In this document: positions 21,071 through 32,649 of the stretch, one piece after another
How the letters are laid out: every line of letters starts with the position of its first letter
Position numbering within the stretch: the stretch's first letter is position 1
Assembly (NCBI GenBank): GCA_021401465.1
Contig: JADDMT010000002.1
Span: 310,001 to 374,000, forward strand
DNA length: 64,000 nucleotides
Origin: Teratosphaeria epicoccoides
Lineage: Eukaryota; Ascomycota; Dothideomycetes; Mycosphaerellales; Teratosphaeriaceae
Reading direction: 5' to 3'
Program-made: the position numbers and the translations under genes
The notes under the pieces: generated by a model
What the model was told of the DNA's origin: nothing
The model's database searches: none
Seen by the model: the letters and a program-made list of their open reading frames with translations, nothing else

Positions 21071-23475
21071 ATGGAACAAAACATCCGCGTTCGCATTAGC
21101 AATGCGTGCGACAGTTGCAAGGCCCGCAAGGTGCGTTGCGATGGCCAGAGCCCCTGCGGATATTGCTGCAAGCGCCAGAAGCCGTTGATATGTACATACT
21201 CGCCATCGAAACGACGCCGAAAAGCACAAACCGGACCGTCGACGCCCCCCACTGGAAGTGCAATCAATACATCGGCAGGCACAACTGACCGAGTGCAATC
21301 GACGGACACCGCTTTCCCAGCATGTGGCGTCGCGAACAGATCTCCAGCAATTTCTTCGTCGCCAAGCGAAGCGGCCGACGAACCTACAGATGTTGATCTG
21401 GTAAGCAAAGCGAAGGGTAGAACCCCTTCTACTCCGTGGTTCCACGAGTCAACCAAATGACTGCTTGATGCATTTTCAATCAACAACTTAGTCAATGGCT
21501 CAGCCGGCTATCAAAGCTTGACTCACCACCGGTCGACTGGTTGACTGGCGGAATCCACTGAGATCGACTCACCATTTCGAGACATTCGCTGACCTGCTAC
21601 CCGTCCATCTGCAGGCAGGCCGGCTAGTGAAAGACGCTCATGGCAAATTGGTTTTCATAGGAGACTGTGCCCCATTGTCATTCTATCAGTCCGTGCGACA
21701 GATACTGAGCAATACTGTCGATGCCGCCAAATTGTCGCACCATCAAAGTCGGGCTTCGCTGGTGCAGAACCAAGCAGCAGACCCGAGTTTGGATCTGAGC
21801 GCACCACCCTCTGTGCGCGCCGAGGATGTTAATCACCAGGTCCAAAACTACCTCTGTCTTACAGCCAGCTTGGTAGATCTATTTGGAGACTTGCATCTGT
21901 CCGAGGCCGTAACATGTTGGGCACATAGCACGACCAAGATTGGCTTATCATCTGCTGTGTTCTACTTGGTCCTTGCAAATGGTGCAACAAGTAGCGACAA
22001 TGGTGTCGCACAAATTTACTTCAGCTATGCGAAACAGCAAGCATTGTATGGACTAGGCGGCGACGTGAGCATTGAGACGGTCCAGGCATTCATTCTGATA
22101 ACTCTCTACCTGCTGAAAGCCTGCCAAACCAACGCTGCTTTCATGTTTCTGGGCATCGCGGCGCGAGCTGCGTATGCAATCGGTGTCCACCGTACTGAGG
22201 CCAATGCCATGTTTGGAGAGGCTACAGGAAGGCAGCGCGACCAAATCTGGAAAAGCCTTCGGGCTGTTGATCTGTTTTTGTCCACCTCGATGGGCAGACC
22301 ACCGGCCAGTTCAGATGTAGACTGCACGGTGTCTTACCGCAGTCTTCACAGTCATGGCGAAGAGTTGTGTGACCTGCTGAATGCACATGTGCAAATACTT
22401 CTCATCGTAGAAGACGTCGTACTCGAGGTATATTCTCGGAAGAGAATCACCCTTGCCATAACCGAGGGATTATCGGGTCAGCTGCGAGATTGGTCAAACA
22501 AATGGCTACGACGAATGCAGGACGTGTTGTCGGCTGTCGCTGCCCAAGGTGACGCACGAGTCAACGGAGCTTGTCAAGTCCTTTGCTCGTACTACTACGC
22601 GGTCAGCTGTGCATATATTTTTCTGCTATCGTTGCTGTATGCTGATACTGGCAGCCAGGTCATGCTCGTTTCGCGGCCCTTTCTGATGTACGAAGCCTGC
22701 CGGAGGCTTGCTGAGCAACAGTATAGTTCGACATCGCTGGCGCACAAGGGAGACGGCAGCAGTCCAGGCAAAGCAAAGTTGGCTGATGCTTGCATTAACG
22801 CAGCGAGTATGTTGGTCGAGACGGCTTCAAAGCTTATCGAAAGGCAGACAGCGGTTCGCAGCATGCCTCTCCTGATGTAAGTGCCGACCAGACATGCTCA
22901 CCGCTGTGTTCGACATTGACCCCACATATAGATCATGGCTATTCGCCTCCTCGCTTGCACTTGGTCTAGGCTTGCTGTGTGGCTTTGGTCGTATACTTGA
23001 GAGATATGGTCGCGCATGCGTGACAGCGCTCGCTCATTTTGCCAAGTCTGACTCGCTTGCAATGCACTACTCGCTCGTCAGCGGTTCACTATTTGACTTG
23101 GCCGTAGAGCACATCGAGCTGCAAGAAGTTCGAGAGAGAAATCGGCGCACTGAAAGCAGTAATCAACTCTTCGGCCTTGTGCCGTCCGGCGTGCCAAACC
23201 ACGGAGGGCGAGATTCTCTTGCTGCCGGATCGGCCACGTCGGTGGATAGCCATCCACCAGGACCCCATTCAGCTGAGCCGCAAGTCGCGCCGACTCAGCG
23301 TATTGTTAGCGAAGCAGGCGTCTTCATCGGTCATGATATAGACGCTGGTCTCGATCAACCGCCTCTGGACCTCTCGCTGTTTGACGGTCTGTTCGATGAC
23401 ATGTCTCCTACAGACTGGTCAGGCATCAATTTATTCCCAATCTTCGAGAATGGACCTCAGTCGGATTTCTCGTAG
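21071..23475 (+). CDS. Zn(II)2Cys6 transcription factor with fungal-specific regulatory domain
   Basis: Exons 21071-21400, 21615-22876 and 22932-23475 give 711 residues. The binuclear zinc cluster is C13-x2-C16-x6-C23-x5-C29-x2-C32-x8-C41, followed by a basic S-K-R-R-R-K. After the first intron comes R-L-V-K-D-A-H-G-K-L-V-F-I-G-D-C-A-P-L-S-F, a block shared by one subfamily of these regulators, then the helical fungal_trans region (around A-R-A-A-Y-A-I-G-V-H-R-T-E) and an acidic, Asp/Leu-rich C-terminus that may activate. Intron 1 is 214 nt, long for this window, so a small extra exon cannot be excluded. It starts only 170 bases after kynureninase on the same strand and may control it; this is inference. 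Confidence 0.88.
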
Positions 23476-24314
23476 CATCCGTGAGTACCGGCCCACCTCG
23501 CTACACATGCCAAGCATTACCCTGAGGGCCCACAACCGTTGTGTCCGCACGATTGGAAGCCCTGAGTTTCGTCCTGATGATCTTCCCCTGCGACTTGAAG
23601 TCGAGGCCCGGGCACGCGAGCAGCGCATCGGGTGAAATCCAGGCCTTCGGGTGAATGCGCCATTGCTTACCCGCTAGCAGTTGCATCAAAGAAGCTGCGA
23701 GTCCGCCAGTAACATGGTGAGTCCAGAAGCTGGATTACGATATACTGAGACTGTAGATGCTGATGCCTTGGGATCGCGGCAAGTACAACATCTCATCCTC
23801 CAAGGTGAAGAAGTCTTCGGGTTGTGCACCACACATCGTCCGGGCATTTAGCTTCAACACCGAGGTCAAACCTATCTGCGCTGATTAGCAGGTCCGCATG
23901 TTGTAAGCCTCCGGCGCCTGCGCTGTTGGCCTCATGGAGAGGTCCGGTGCATGTTCGCCGCTCTCGGCCAAGACCTAAGCACGGTTTTCTCTTGTACGCC
24001 TGAGCATTCCAGCGAATACTGGATACGAGTCCGACGCAATGCATCAGATCACCATCACATCACTTGCGCTGCTGTGTAAGGACCTCTTGTCTGGAGACAA
24101 GGTATGGTCGGGTGCGAAGAAGAACGCCAAGCAAGCGCCGGGAGATTAGTGGCCAAGTTACTGTTTCACCGACGCACGACGCATAATGCTCACATCGCGC
24201 AGCTGCTCTCTTGCGCCCCAAAACTTCTTGTCAAACCCAGACCATTGACCTCGTGAATCTTGACGCAACATGAGGTTATCAACGCTCCCCTTCACGCTTC
24301 TCATCCCATCTGCT

Positions 24315-24824
24315 CTAGCACAGGTTCGTCTCTGCTCCTCCGAGACATTCACCGTAACAGTATTCGAGCGTCAAGCCATTCATTGACACACACCTCAGTG
24401 GACCTGCTCCTACACTAGTGGTGGTGACGGGCAGTGCAACCCAGGTCCCGCGGAGGACAAGACGAAAGTCCACTACCAACTCTGCGCTCCAGTAAGTCGC
24501 CTTGCCTACAGTCATGCCAACACCGTTGTATCTCTGATCAGCATTCTTTGTTTTGTACAGAAAAATCCATGCAGGACTCACGGAAACGGCTGTATCATCA
24601 ATTCCCAAAACGTTTGGGACGCCATCGACAAGGTGTGGAAGCCGCGTGCGAATTGTAGTCCGAATCCCTGAGCACCAACCTGGGGACTTGCTGCATTCTG
24701 TGCCACAGGGAGCGGTCGTCATGGTATCTACAAGGGACATGGAATCATTCCTCATCAGCTTCCTCGTCTTCTGGCTCGCTTCCAGTCGGCGGAAACTGAG
24801 AGAAGCAGGGAAGCGCCATGGCAA
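24315..24824 (-). CDS. Doubtful cysteine-containing open frame
   Basis: A 169-codon minus-strand frame that opens with M-P-W-R-F-P-A-S-L (ATG at 24824) and ends at TAG. It contains A-P-C-G-T-E-C-S-K-S-P-G-W-C and a late C-Y-G-E-C. A good donor-like GTGAGT occurs near 24570 and an in-frame acceptor 48 bases later, so a spliced version is possible. In another frame just upstream lies a hydrophobic stretch (A-V-A-L-L-A-M-A-L-P-C-F) like a signal peptide. I do not recognise the family; it may be a broken or misread secreted protein, or chance. Confidence 0.2.
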   Translation of the reverse strand: MPWRFPASLSFRRLEASQKTRKLMRNDSMSLVDTMTTAPCGTECSKSPGWCSGIRTTIRTRLPHLVDGVPNVLGIDDTAVSVSPAWIFLYKTKNADQRYNGVGMTVGKATYWSAELVVDFRLVLRGTWVALPVTTTSVGAGPLRCVSMNGLTLEYCYGECLGGAETNLC

Positions 24825-27037
24825 GCAGCGCTACGGCCGTGTCAAAATGCAGCTGATTCAGCAGTCTGGCAGCTAGCAGCGAGAGCACTCATAGCATTGC
24901 AGTAAAATGTTCCCGAAGCAACAGGTATATGGCTCGTCAATGTCGTAATCAGAATGGATCTTGACACACGATATACTCATGCCAGATTCTCTCGTCCAAA
25001 TCGCGCGACAGCCGAACAGACGCAGCCAAAGAGGCCAAAAGTCGCAAGCTGCCCAGCGTTCTTTACTACAGTGATAGCCTGCAGTGGTCAAGATTCGCGG
25101 CTAGGTCGGCGCATCTAGACTATGGATCAATCGAGCCTGTGAATCACGTGACGCAAACGTGTCACCTCTGTGATTACTCCTTTGCTTGCGCTGTTTCGGA
25201 GGCTGAGGGCAGAGACGCGCATTCTTCCGCAGTATTCTTCGGCAGACTCTGGAAGCATGGGCGGTTCTTGTGCAGACAGAGGACCCTGTGCAGGCTCAAG
25301 GTCTTATGACTGTCTCGGAGCAATTACGCTTCGGACCTTCGACGCATCTTGAATTGGTCCAGTCGGCAAATGCTTGCGGTGCCTCTCTCGTTGGACGTAC
25401 CAATGACCCGCGGCGATCAATGGTGGAAATGTCAAGATGATGAGCACACCGCGCACTGAAGCATTGAGCGCCATCAAGTATCCGTTCTGGGAGGAGCGGA
25501 AGTGGATTGCAGCTCGGGCGTACATCTGCTTGAGGCAACAGCGGGATAATAGATCATTGTCTCAGCCGCGAGGTGCTCTAAAGTCATTAGAATCCACCTG
25601 TATGAGCGCTGTTGTGTAGCCTGGAGTTCACAGATGTCAGCGCTTGCCCACTGGCGAAGGTGCGTACTAGGCTTGGTTAACTGCTGGCACTCGCAAATCT
25701 GAGCATAGCTCGGATGATCACATCGAACCAGTGGAACTGTAGTAGCTTGAATCTTTCTATGAGGCCACGGGAATGTTCTTTGACAGCTTCGAGAACCCGT
25801 GTGACACTCTGATCCTGAAGTCTCCGTAAATCAGTTTAGCATCGCCCTGGGTGTTCTGATCAGCGCTTCAGCCGCAAATCAAGATAAGCATACTTGCAAC
25901 CACGTAATGATTTGCCATGTCGGCACCAGTCAAGCCTGCCTAAACGAATTGCACCACTGCATGATCTTGCTCGCCAGCACTTACTGAGTCCCAAGCAGGT
26001 GACGACACTTGCGACCAACCGCTGAGCAAGTCTGTCCCTTGTTGTTGTCTCAATGAAAAGGTTTTGACTAGAGACTGCTTCAACGTGCAAATCCGAGGCG
26101 ATTCCATGCCACTCGTCAACACGGCTGCCTGCAATGAATGGGACTGCTCTGAGGCATCTCTCATCGACCTTTCGGGCCGTGTGAACGGACTGGGGCCCTC
26201 GTGGGCTCCGTCATGTGTCTTTCCATCCGCAGAAAGAGCGTCAATCCACCCTCTGAATATCATGTTCTAATGCCGGCGTCACTGAAGGCTTCGTCTCCTC
26301 CGATGCCTGGACAGCGTGTACGGCATCACCACCGAATTCCGCCACGACAGCTGCCTGCTCGCCACCAGGTTGCGGCCTGATGGCCGTAACGTTCAGACAT
26401 TCAACGAAGTGAACAAGGCTGAACTTACATTAGAAATTGCCAAAGCTCTGCACAGGATGCATGTGCTGTGGAATAGCATCACGGGCCAATTTTGGCGGAG
26501 AACATGCATCGTATTAGGACAGATAGTCTAGACATGCTTGAGTCGGCGTAGTAGTACCGTCGAACATTTGCTCAGCAGAAATGAGAGCATGAGGAGCCTC
26601 GCGGATCCGTTCGCGGACATGCTGTACAAATGGCTGCTAGAATGAGGATCCGCGGGCTACTCAAGCGAAGGAGGCTTGATCGCAGGAGCTCGACTGGAAA
26701 TCACGCGTCGTCAAGCAACGATCGCGGCCTGTCATTGGAAGTCCTTTCGATTCGAAATGAGCAAATCATCCATTTTATTTCTGTCGGCTGTCAGCATGGT
26801 CAGAGACCTTCTTAAAGTCTAGCAGAGCACCGTACACGTCTTTAGCTATCTTGCATGTAGACGTGCAGCAGGGCTCTACAGACCTTGTACGAGTCAATGA
26901 ACAAAGCCGCTGTAGTTAGATACGAGACTGGCATCGTGCAGGCTGATAGAATGGAGCCTCCGATGGGCAGATAAACGATCATCTTCCGCGCAGCTACATC
27001 CGATATTCGGAAGCGTGTGGTACTTTGCCGCGCTCGT

Positions 27038-27099
27038 AGCTAACTTCCACGCATAGCTCCAAGGGGAGAGCTAACTTCCACGCATAGCTCCAAGGGGAG
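27038..27099. repeat. Perfect 31-bp tandem duplication
   Basis: The unit beginning AGCTAACTTCCACGCATAGC occurs at 27038-27068 and again, identical, at 27069-27099. This is a recent slippage or repair duplication. Confidence 0.9.
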
Positions 27100-27598
27100 A
27101 GAATGAGGACAGGGCGATGAGGCCCCGAAGACGTGTGGTGATATTAGTTAGAAGCACATCTATGGATGTACGAAATAGATAGGGCTGCTTGCCGACCGTG
27201 CCGTCCCTGGAGTCTACCCAAGCACCTGGGCGCTGGCGTTCTCAGGAGAAGGAGTCGCTCATTCCATCATCATCATCGACATCGCCTGGAAGTACATGGC
27301 GATCGACCAGGAACCTTGACTTGTCCGGTCAGATGCGCTGAATTTCAAGCCGCCAAATTTTGCCGCAACACTGCGTTCCTGACGTCGCCCGAACGGAACA
27401 GATGCTTCTTCCTCAATTGTGGGAGATGCGTTCTGCATTCCAGCAAGGCGGCTGAACATGATGCAGAAGATACTACCAACTCTTCGAGTGTGCAGATGCA
27501 CCTGTCCCTTCCTTAGTTCGGAAGCCACATGCACTTGCCAAAAGGGAGGAACCCTTCAATCCTCCGTCTTGCATCTCTGCAGCTTCTTTCTCAACAGC

Positions 27599-28095
27599 AT
27601 GAACATGATCATACAACTGAAGCAGCAGAAGCATCGCAACATGGGTCCTACGCTTGTTACGCTGCCGCCAGGGCTGCTGGAAATGATCGCGTATGTCGTC
27701 GTCACGTCCGGAGGCTCCACACAGGACGATGAGAAAGACAGAACGGCTGACTTTTTCCTTCAACTTCTTTTGACTTGCCGTCACGTCGCAGCGGTAACTC
27801 GAAAGTGCTTTGCATACGCGTACTTCACCCGAGAGAATTGCTGGGGTATCTGCACGATGCGGCGCGCCTCAATCTGTTGGAAATGCGCCAAGTGCCCGCG
27901 AAGTCTAAAGGTAGTCTTGGATTTTTGCGATTTCCAGAGGTCATTACTCTGGAGGTCACCCATGCGGTCGACGAGCACGACAATTGGATCCTCATCGGCC
28001 AGCATCCTGGTCTTTTCCTCCACAGATGTGTAGATGAGGTTGTAGATGGGCTATCAAGCGCGCTATCAAGCATCACAACGGTACCACCCGAGTGA
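27599..28095 (+). pseudogene. F-box-like protein gene with a frameshift
   Basis: From ATG at 27599 the frame reads V-T-L-P-P-G-L-L-E-M-I-A and F-L-Q-L-L-L-T-C-R-H-V-A-A-V-T-R-K-C-F-A-Y-A-Y-F-T-R-E, the usual F-box-like opening of fungal proteins (L-P-x-E-L-L, then L-x-L-T-C-R). Near 27835 the sensible text moves to another frame, L-L-G-Y-L-H-D-A-A-R-L-N-L-L-E, which runs to a stop at 28095. No splice sites explain the shift. The whole is short (about 165 residues) for such proteins. Either a frameshifted relic or a sequencing error. Confidence 0.45.
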
Positions 28096-28576
28096 ACAGA
28101 AAACGGGCGCATCGTGTGTTCGAGGCGGACGAGAGACTGTAGCGTGATACGCGAAAAGTTCAGACGCAGTATGAAGCCGGTAGAGTTTTCGACAGAGCGC
28201 AGCCGATTTGCCGGTGTATTGTTGTGTTCGTTGTACGAGTAAGTTATGCATCATTACATCTTTGGCATCATCGACATTCGTTCCATCTCTAGTTTCCAAC
28301 AGTCCCGTTTCTGTACACAACAGCTGTCTCCTCCGCCAGTCCAGCCAGCCCGGGTACCTACGGTGCTATCGGCCATCACGTGTCCCAAGACCAACAAAAG
28401 TGTCAAACATTACCCAAAGGAGTGGATATGTACTTTAGAAACACCTCGCGCTCAGAAATGCTTCACACAATAGAACTTAACCGCTCACCACAACGCGCCA
28501 TAACACCAACTTCATACCAGGACTTCGACCAACATCACTGCCTGAACGTCTCCGGCTACCACAATCTCGCTCTCGG
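28096..28576. other. Intergenic, no gene seen
   Basis: Holds the presumed 3' flank of the F-box-like relic and the 3' UTR of the membrane-protein gene. No motif found. Confidence 0.45.
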
Positions 28577-30251
28577 CTAAGTCGGCGTCGCGTCTGCAAT
28601 CCTGATACTAGGCAATCGTCCGATGACCGGCAGCACAGGCGCAGCCGAAGCTGAGACCGGTCGCTCTGCGGCCGGCCTTGCATTCTGCTCCGCTCTAGGC
28701 TCGGTCGATGTCGCATCCGCAACCCTGATTGTGGGCAGCCGTCCAATGGCTGGCAACATCGACACACCAGAAGCCGAAATCGCGCGTTCGTGCGTAGGCC
28801 TCGTGTTCTGCTCCGCCCGAGTCAAAACAGGTGCCGTAGGTCGCTGCTGCGGAATCTCTGATGTATTGGCCGCAGCAGTAGAGGATAAGCCAAAGTGCGC
28901 CGAGGGCGGCTGCTGAATCGGCGACGTATAAGGCGGTGCCTCCTCAAAGCCTTCGCCGTCATAAGCTGGCGGCTCAATAGCCGGGATTGACTGCTCGCCC
29001 AGGTCGGCCGTGAACTGCGTATCGACGCTTGGCCGCACTCTCGCGTTCGAACTACCCGCCCGACTCCTACTGTCACTCACGGCGCTCCCTGCCCGACTCC
29101 TGTTCCCACTCAACGTACTTCCGTTCCTCGAATGGCCTTGATTCAACGTCACAACTTCAAAATCACTGCCCGCGCGCCCGAAAGGCGGGAAAGCGTTCTC
29201 ATTAACCTCTGCATCCGAGACATCACTGGCAGTAACAGAGCTGTTCGAACGATCTCTCCGGTGTACGCCAAGCGACGGTCTCGTCGTGCTCCATGCCATA
29301 CTGGCTGCAGAGCTCAGAAGACCTTGGCGATCCGAGTCGTTTGAATTCGCGCGCAGTCTAGTGCCATCGTGCCTCGCTACACCCAGGTCTGCATAACTGA
29401 CGCTGCTGACTCTCCTCTCGCGTGATCGTCCTTGGTGCTCTGCGATCATGGCTGTCGCACCCGCAAGTTCTCTCTGCTCCATCGCCACCAAACTTTCTTG
29501 GCGTAGGCGCTGCAACTCCATAATATCACCTCTCGCTCGTGCCGCCCGTCGTCTTTCCCTTCGATCGTTGCGGTCCGCAATCTCCTGCCGCCGCTGCACT
29601 CGTATCTGATACAAGCTCTCCATCTCCTGATCCCGCCGCTCCTCTTCTTCCTGCGCGGTCTCCGGCTGCTCAACCACGATATCGATACCCGCCCTCTCGC
29701 CCTCCCGACCAAGCACCCGCTCATTCTCCCTCACGGCTTGCGAGTAGGCGGGCAACGTCATGACAGAGCGCACACTGGTGTGCCTATCAACCGATGCACC
29801 TGCTCCAAGATCGCCTCGTACCGCCTCTTCCGCCTGAGTACGCTCCAGATCTATCGTGCTGTTCCTTGCGCTCCGATTCTCGCTTCGCAAATGGAGAGTG
29901 GGCACAGACGGGTTATCCTGTAGCTGGTTGCTGTATGCGCCTTTACTTGGCACAAACCCACGCGGTGTCCATCGTTCCCATCTCCGTTTCAGAAACGGCG
30001 TCGGGATGTACCTCGGAGTCGCGTGACGCTTTCGTATGGCCTTGAGAATGACATAGGAGAAGATGACGAGTGTGATGGCAATAACGGCTGATATGACGAT
30101 CTGTGCCCTGTTAGTATCCCGTTCTGAGCGCTGTGCTAGCCCAACATACTATGATTGCCGTCTCTGAGCCCCCACTCACACCGCTGCTCTCTGGCGGCGG
30201 CGTTTGCCTTCGCTGCAGCCGCCCGGCTTCCATGGTTCTTGGAAGCAGCAT
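28577..30251 (-). CDS. Single-pass membrane protein of unknown function with a duplicated tail
   Basis: Exons 30251-30150 and 30100-28577 (intron GTATGT...CACAG) give 541 residues. After a short Pro/Ser-rich N-terminus, splicing creates one membrane span, I-I-I-V-I-S-A-V-I-A-I-T-L-V-I-F-S-Y-V-I-L (about 33-53), then a basic K-A-I-R-K-R-H. R-Y-I-P-T-P-F-L-K-R-R-W-E-R-W looks like a conserved juxtamembrane motif. The rest is predicted cytosolic: a charged helix (E-E-E-E-R-R-D-Q-E-M, about 155-215), Ser/Arg repeats, P-P-A-Y and P-P-Y motifs that could bind WW domains, and two tandem copies of a unit of about 37 residues at the C-terminus (L-P-A-I-G-R-L-P-T-I-R-V-A-D-A and L-P-V-I-G-R-L-P-S-I-R-I-A-D-A). 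Role unknown. Confidence 0.8.
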
Positions 30252-31879
30252 GATTGCAGTTCTATGCGCCCTGTAAACTACGACCGCCACGTCCGGGCTG
30301 ACATCCCAAGCTGACTGTGAAGCTTCGCAACGCAACTATGTCCAGCTTAGCCCAAACCTCGCACGAAGCGCAAGCTGCTTATGCCGCTGGATGTCGATTG
30401 CTGCTTCGCAGGTCGCTCGCTGTCGCCGAGCCTACCAGGAGATGAGCAGAACAGATGGCAATGGAGCCGAATTCTGCGCAGATTCTGCGACAGCTCACGT
30501 ATCTAGACAAGAGGCGAGGTTGGACGACAGGGATGTTCACAACGCGAACTGCTGGGAATAAAGTCGAGACATGCTGGGTTCGCTGTGGCGCAGCAGCTCC
30601 GCCGATCCCACGGGCACGCACCTAAAAAAGATCACTGCAGCCACGCGTCAAAATGCGTAGCAACCCGTGGTTGAATTTCCGCCATTATTGATATTGAACA
30701 CCAGACCTCCTCGCGCTGCTCCGAAAGGCAAACGCATTCGCGACAATGGTCGAATGGAATCACATTCACAGTCTGCTGTATGCTCGCGTAATCTCAGCGG
30801 TATTATTGCTTCGAGATCTCGATCCCCTGCTGCGTCCCGACTGTTCAGGCGGCCGTAAGGAACACGTGTAGCTCCAGCGGGTCGGAACAACTCCTCCACA
30901 ACATGTGCTGCTTCGAGACGTTCCAAATCGACCTCTCTCATCTCGGAGCGCTCGAGCTGGACCACAACAATGCGTACGCGGTCCAAGAAAGCTGTAAGGA
31001 CCAACACAAACAACCTCGTTGGCACCACAGACGTACGAAGGGCATGAACGCGAAAGACAGTTATGGTTGACTCGCGAAAATGCCCTAGTAAATGCTCACA
31101 CGTTCTGCGAAACAGTCTGACCGTCGACGTGCAACCGCAAACTACATGTAACTTGCCAGAACTCACTGGTCCGACGTCCCCCTTCACCGGATACCGATGT
31201 TTGGATGGCGTGTCGGCCACAGACGAGTGCTTCGGCGTCTATCGCCTTGGAAGACCTTGGCGCGTAACTAGGCCTGCAACACAAACACCATCGAAATCCA
31301 CAGTGAATATCCATCTCGCTGTCCGCATCCTCAAGCATCATTCCATCAGCACGTGATGGGCTTGCATGCGTCACCACGAACATTAGAAACAATCTTGGCC
31401 CGTCACTTGGATTCATGTGCCAAGAAAGCGCCCATTCGCCGAAACTGGCTCGGGTGCAGTAACTCAGGGACGAGGCCTTGGTGCGCAGTCCTAATCGTAT
31501 ACCTATGTGTTGAAGCAATCAAGCCAAGCTGTGAGGCATGTCTGCCCCGCTACTTGGACGGCGACTGCACTCTACGATGCCAAGCAAGACATAAGCAAGG
31601 CGTAGCAGATTTGTCTCACCATGAGTTTTGATTGCATCAATGCGTTGTGACTACTCACGTCCTAGCAAAGGGGATGTCGATCATGGCCTCGTGTCGCGCA
31701 TACCCTTTGGCTGCGCATGAAGGATGGGCGTCGATCAGCCAAGCCGAGCTTGCGCGTTGATGCCATGGAGCAGTGACGATAAATAACAATGCAGCTGGCT
31801 TCCGTAACTAGCAACTTAGCAGCGCGCATTGCATCGACACTTCGTCAATTAACAAGCCCAACACCCAGACCTAGTAGCC
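30252..31879. other. Intergenic region, no supported gene
   Basis: Frames here (the longest about 190 codons, minus strand, 30648-31220) lack motifs and overlap contradictory frames. The TATA-like ATAAATAA near 31779 lies about 100 bases before the small secreted protein gene. Confidence 0.45.
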
Positions 31880-32428
31880 ATGCAACTCTTCCCTCCCCTC
31901 CTCCTTTCACTTCTCGCCGGCGTGCACACCACCAACGCAGTAGCAATCCTTCCCCGCGCTCCCATCGAGGCCCAAGAGCTCGCACGCCGCCAGGGCAGCC
32001 TACAGCCTTTTCTACCCGACAACCACGTTCCATCGGATTACGTGAGTATCACTTGGCCCTCGACGAAAACTTCTCAGGGCTGAGCATCCCACTAAAATGT
32101 CTGGCTCGAACACAGTCATGTACTGTCACAAAGGTCAAGGAGGGATGCTGCTTCAGCAGCTCGGGTGCTTGCTCGGACCAAGGGCGCAGTGATTGTCACG
32201 TCCAGGACATTTGCCCCGCGAGCGTGGTGGAGGGCTCGAATGGGACGCCGGGATGTGTAAGTGTTCGTTTGGACTGTCATGGCTTGTTGTCTGATCATTG
32301 TGCACATAGACCGCGGACTGCTGCTCGACCTACACAGGTATTTGACCACCCATATGTCAAACTCGCTTTTGACTATGTTAACTAACTTACACACCCTAAA
32401 AGGTTGGGGTATAGGCTGCCCTAAATAG
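31880..32428 (+). CDS. Small cysteine-rich secreted protein (effector candidate)
   Basis: Four exons, 31880-32041, 32116-32256, 32310-32337 and 32403-32428, give 118 residues; the last intron has a textbook CTAAC branch. The first 20 residues are a signal peptide (L-F-P-P-L-L-L-S-L-L-A-G). A-R-R-Q-G near residue 37 suggests Kex2-type removal of a propeptide. The mature part has ten cysteines, including two C-C pairs, in the order C-x8-CC-x6-C-x7-C-x5-C-x14-C-x3-CC-x8-C. It ends C-C-S-T-Y-T-G-W-G-I-G-C-P-K. Ten cysteines would allow five disulfides. The length, signal and cysteine content are those of plant-associated fungal effectors or antimicrobial proteins; the actual role is unknown. Confidence 0.8.
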
Positions 32429-32649
32429 GGTGGTCCGCTTTAGTCACGGCAGAGATACTGTACAGATGTCCCAGGGCCGGGGCAAGGACTTCAGGGAGGG
32501 CACTCTCCCATTAGAAACGATGTACATACATGCCGTCAATGTGACAGAGTGACATAATGTCGGATCTTGAGCTAACGTGGTCTGACCTGCTCGGACCACG
32601 CCTATCAGGTATCTTGCGCCGGGTCTCTAGTCTAGCCCTCCGCTCGGCG

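Larger units (their letters stand above)
23476..27598. other. 4-kb gene-poor stretch
   Basis: No convincing gene. Many short frames on both strands contradict each other. One stretch (24315-24824, minus) and a 31-bp tandem duplication (27038-27099) are listed separately. No transposase, reverse transcriptase or long terminal repeat was recognised by eye. Confidence 0.45.

Noticed and set aside
30648..31220. A 190-codon minus-strand frame
   Set aside because: No motif, no family resemblance, and other frames of equal quality overlap it.
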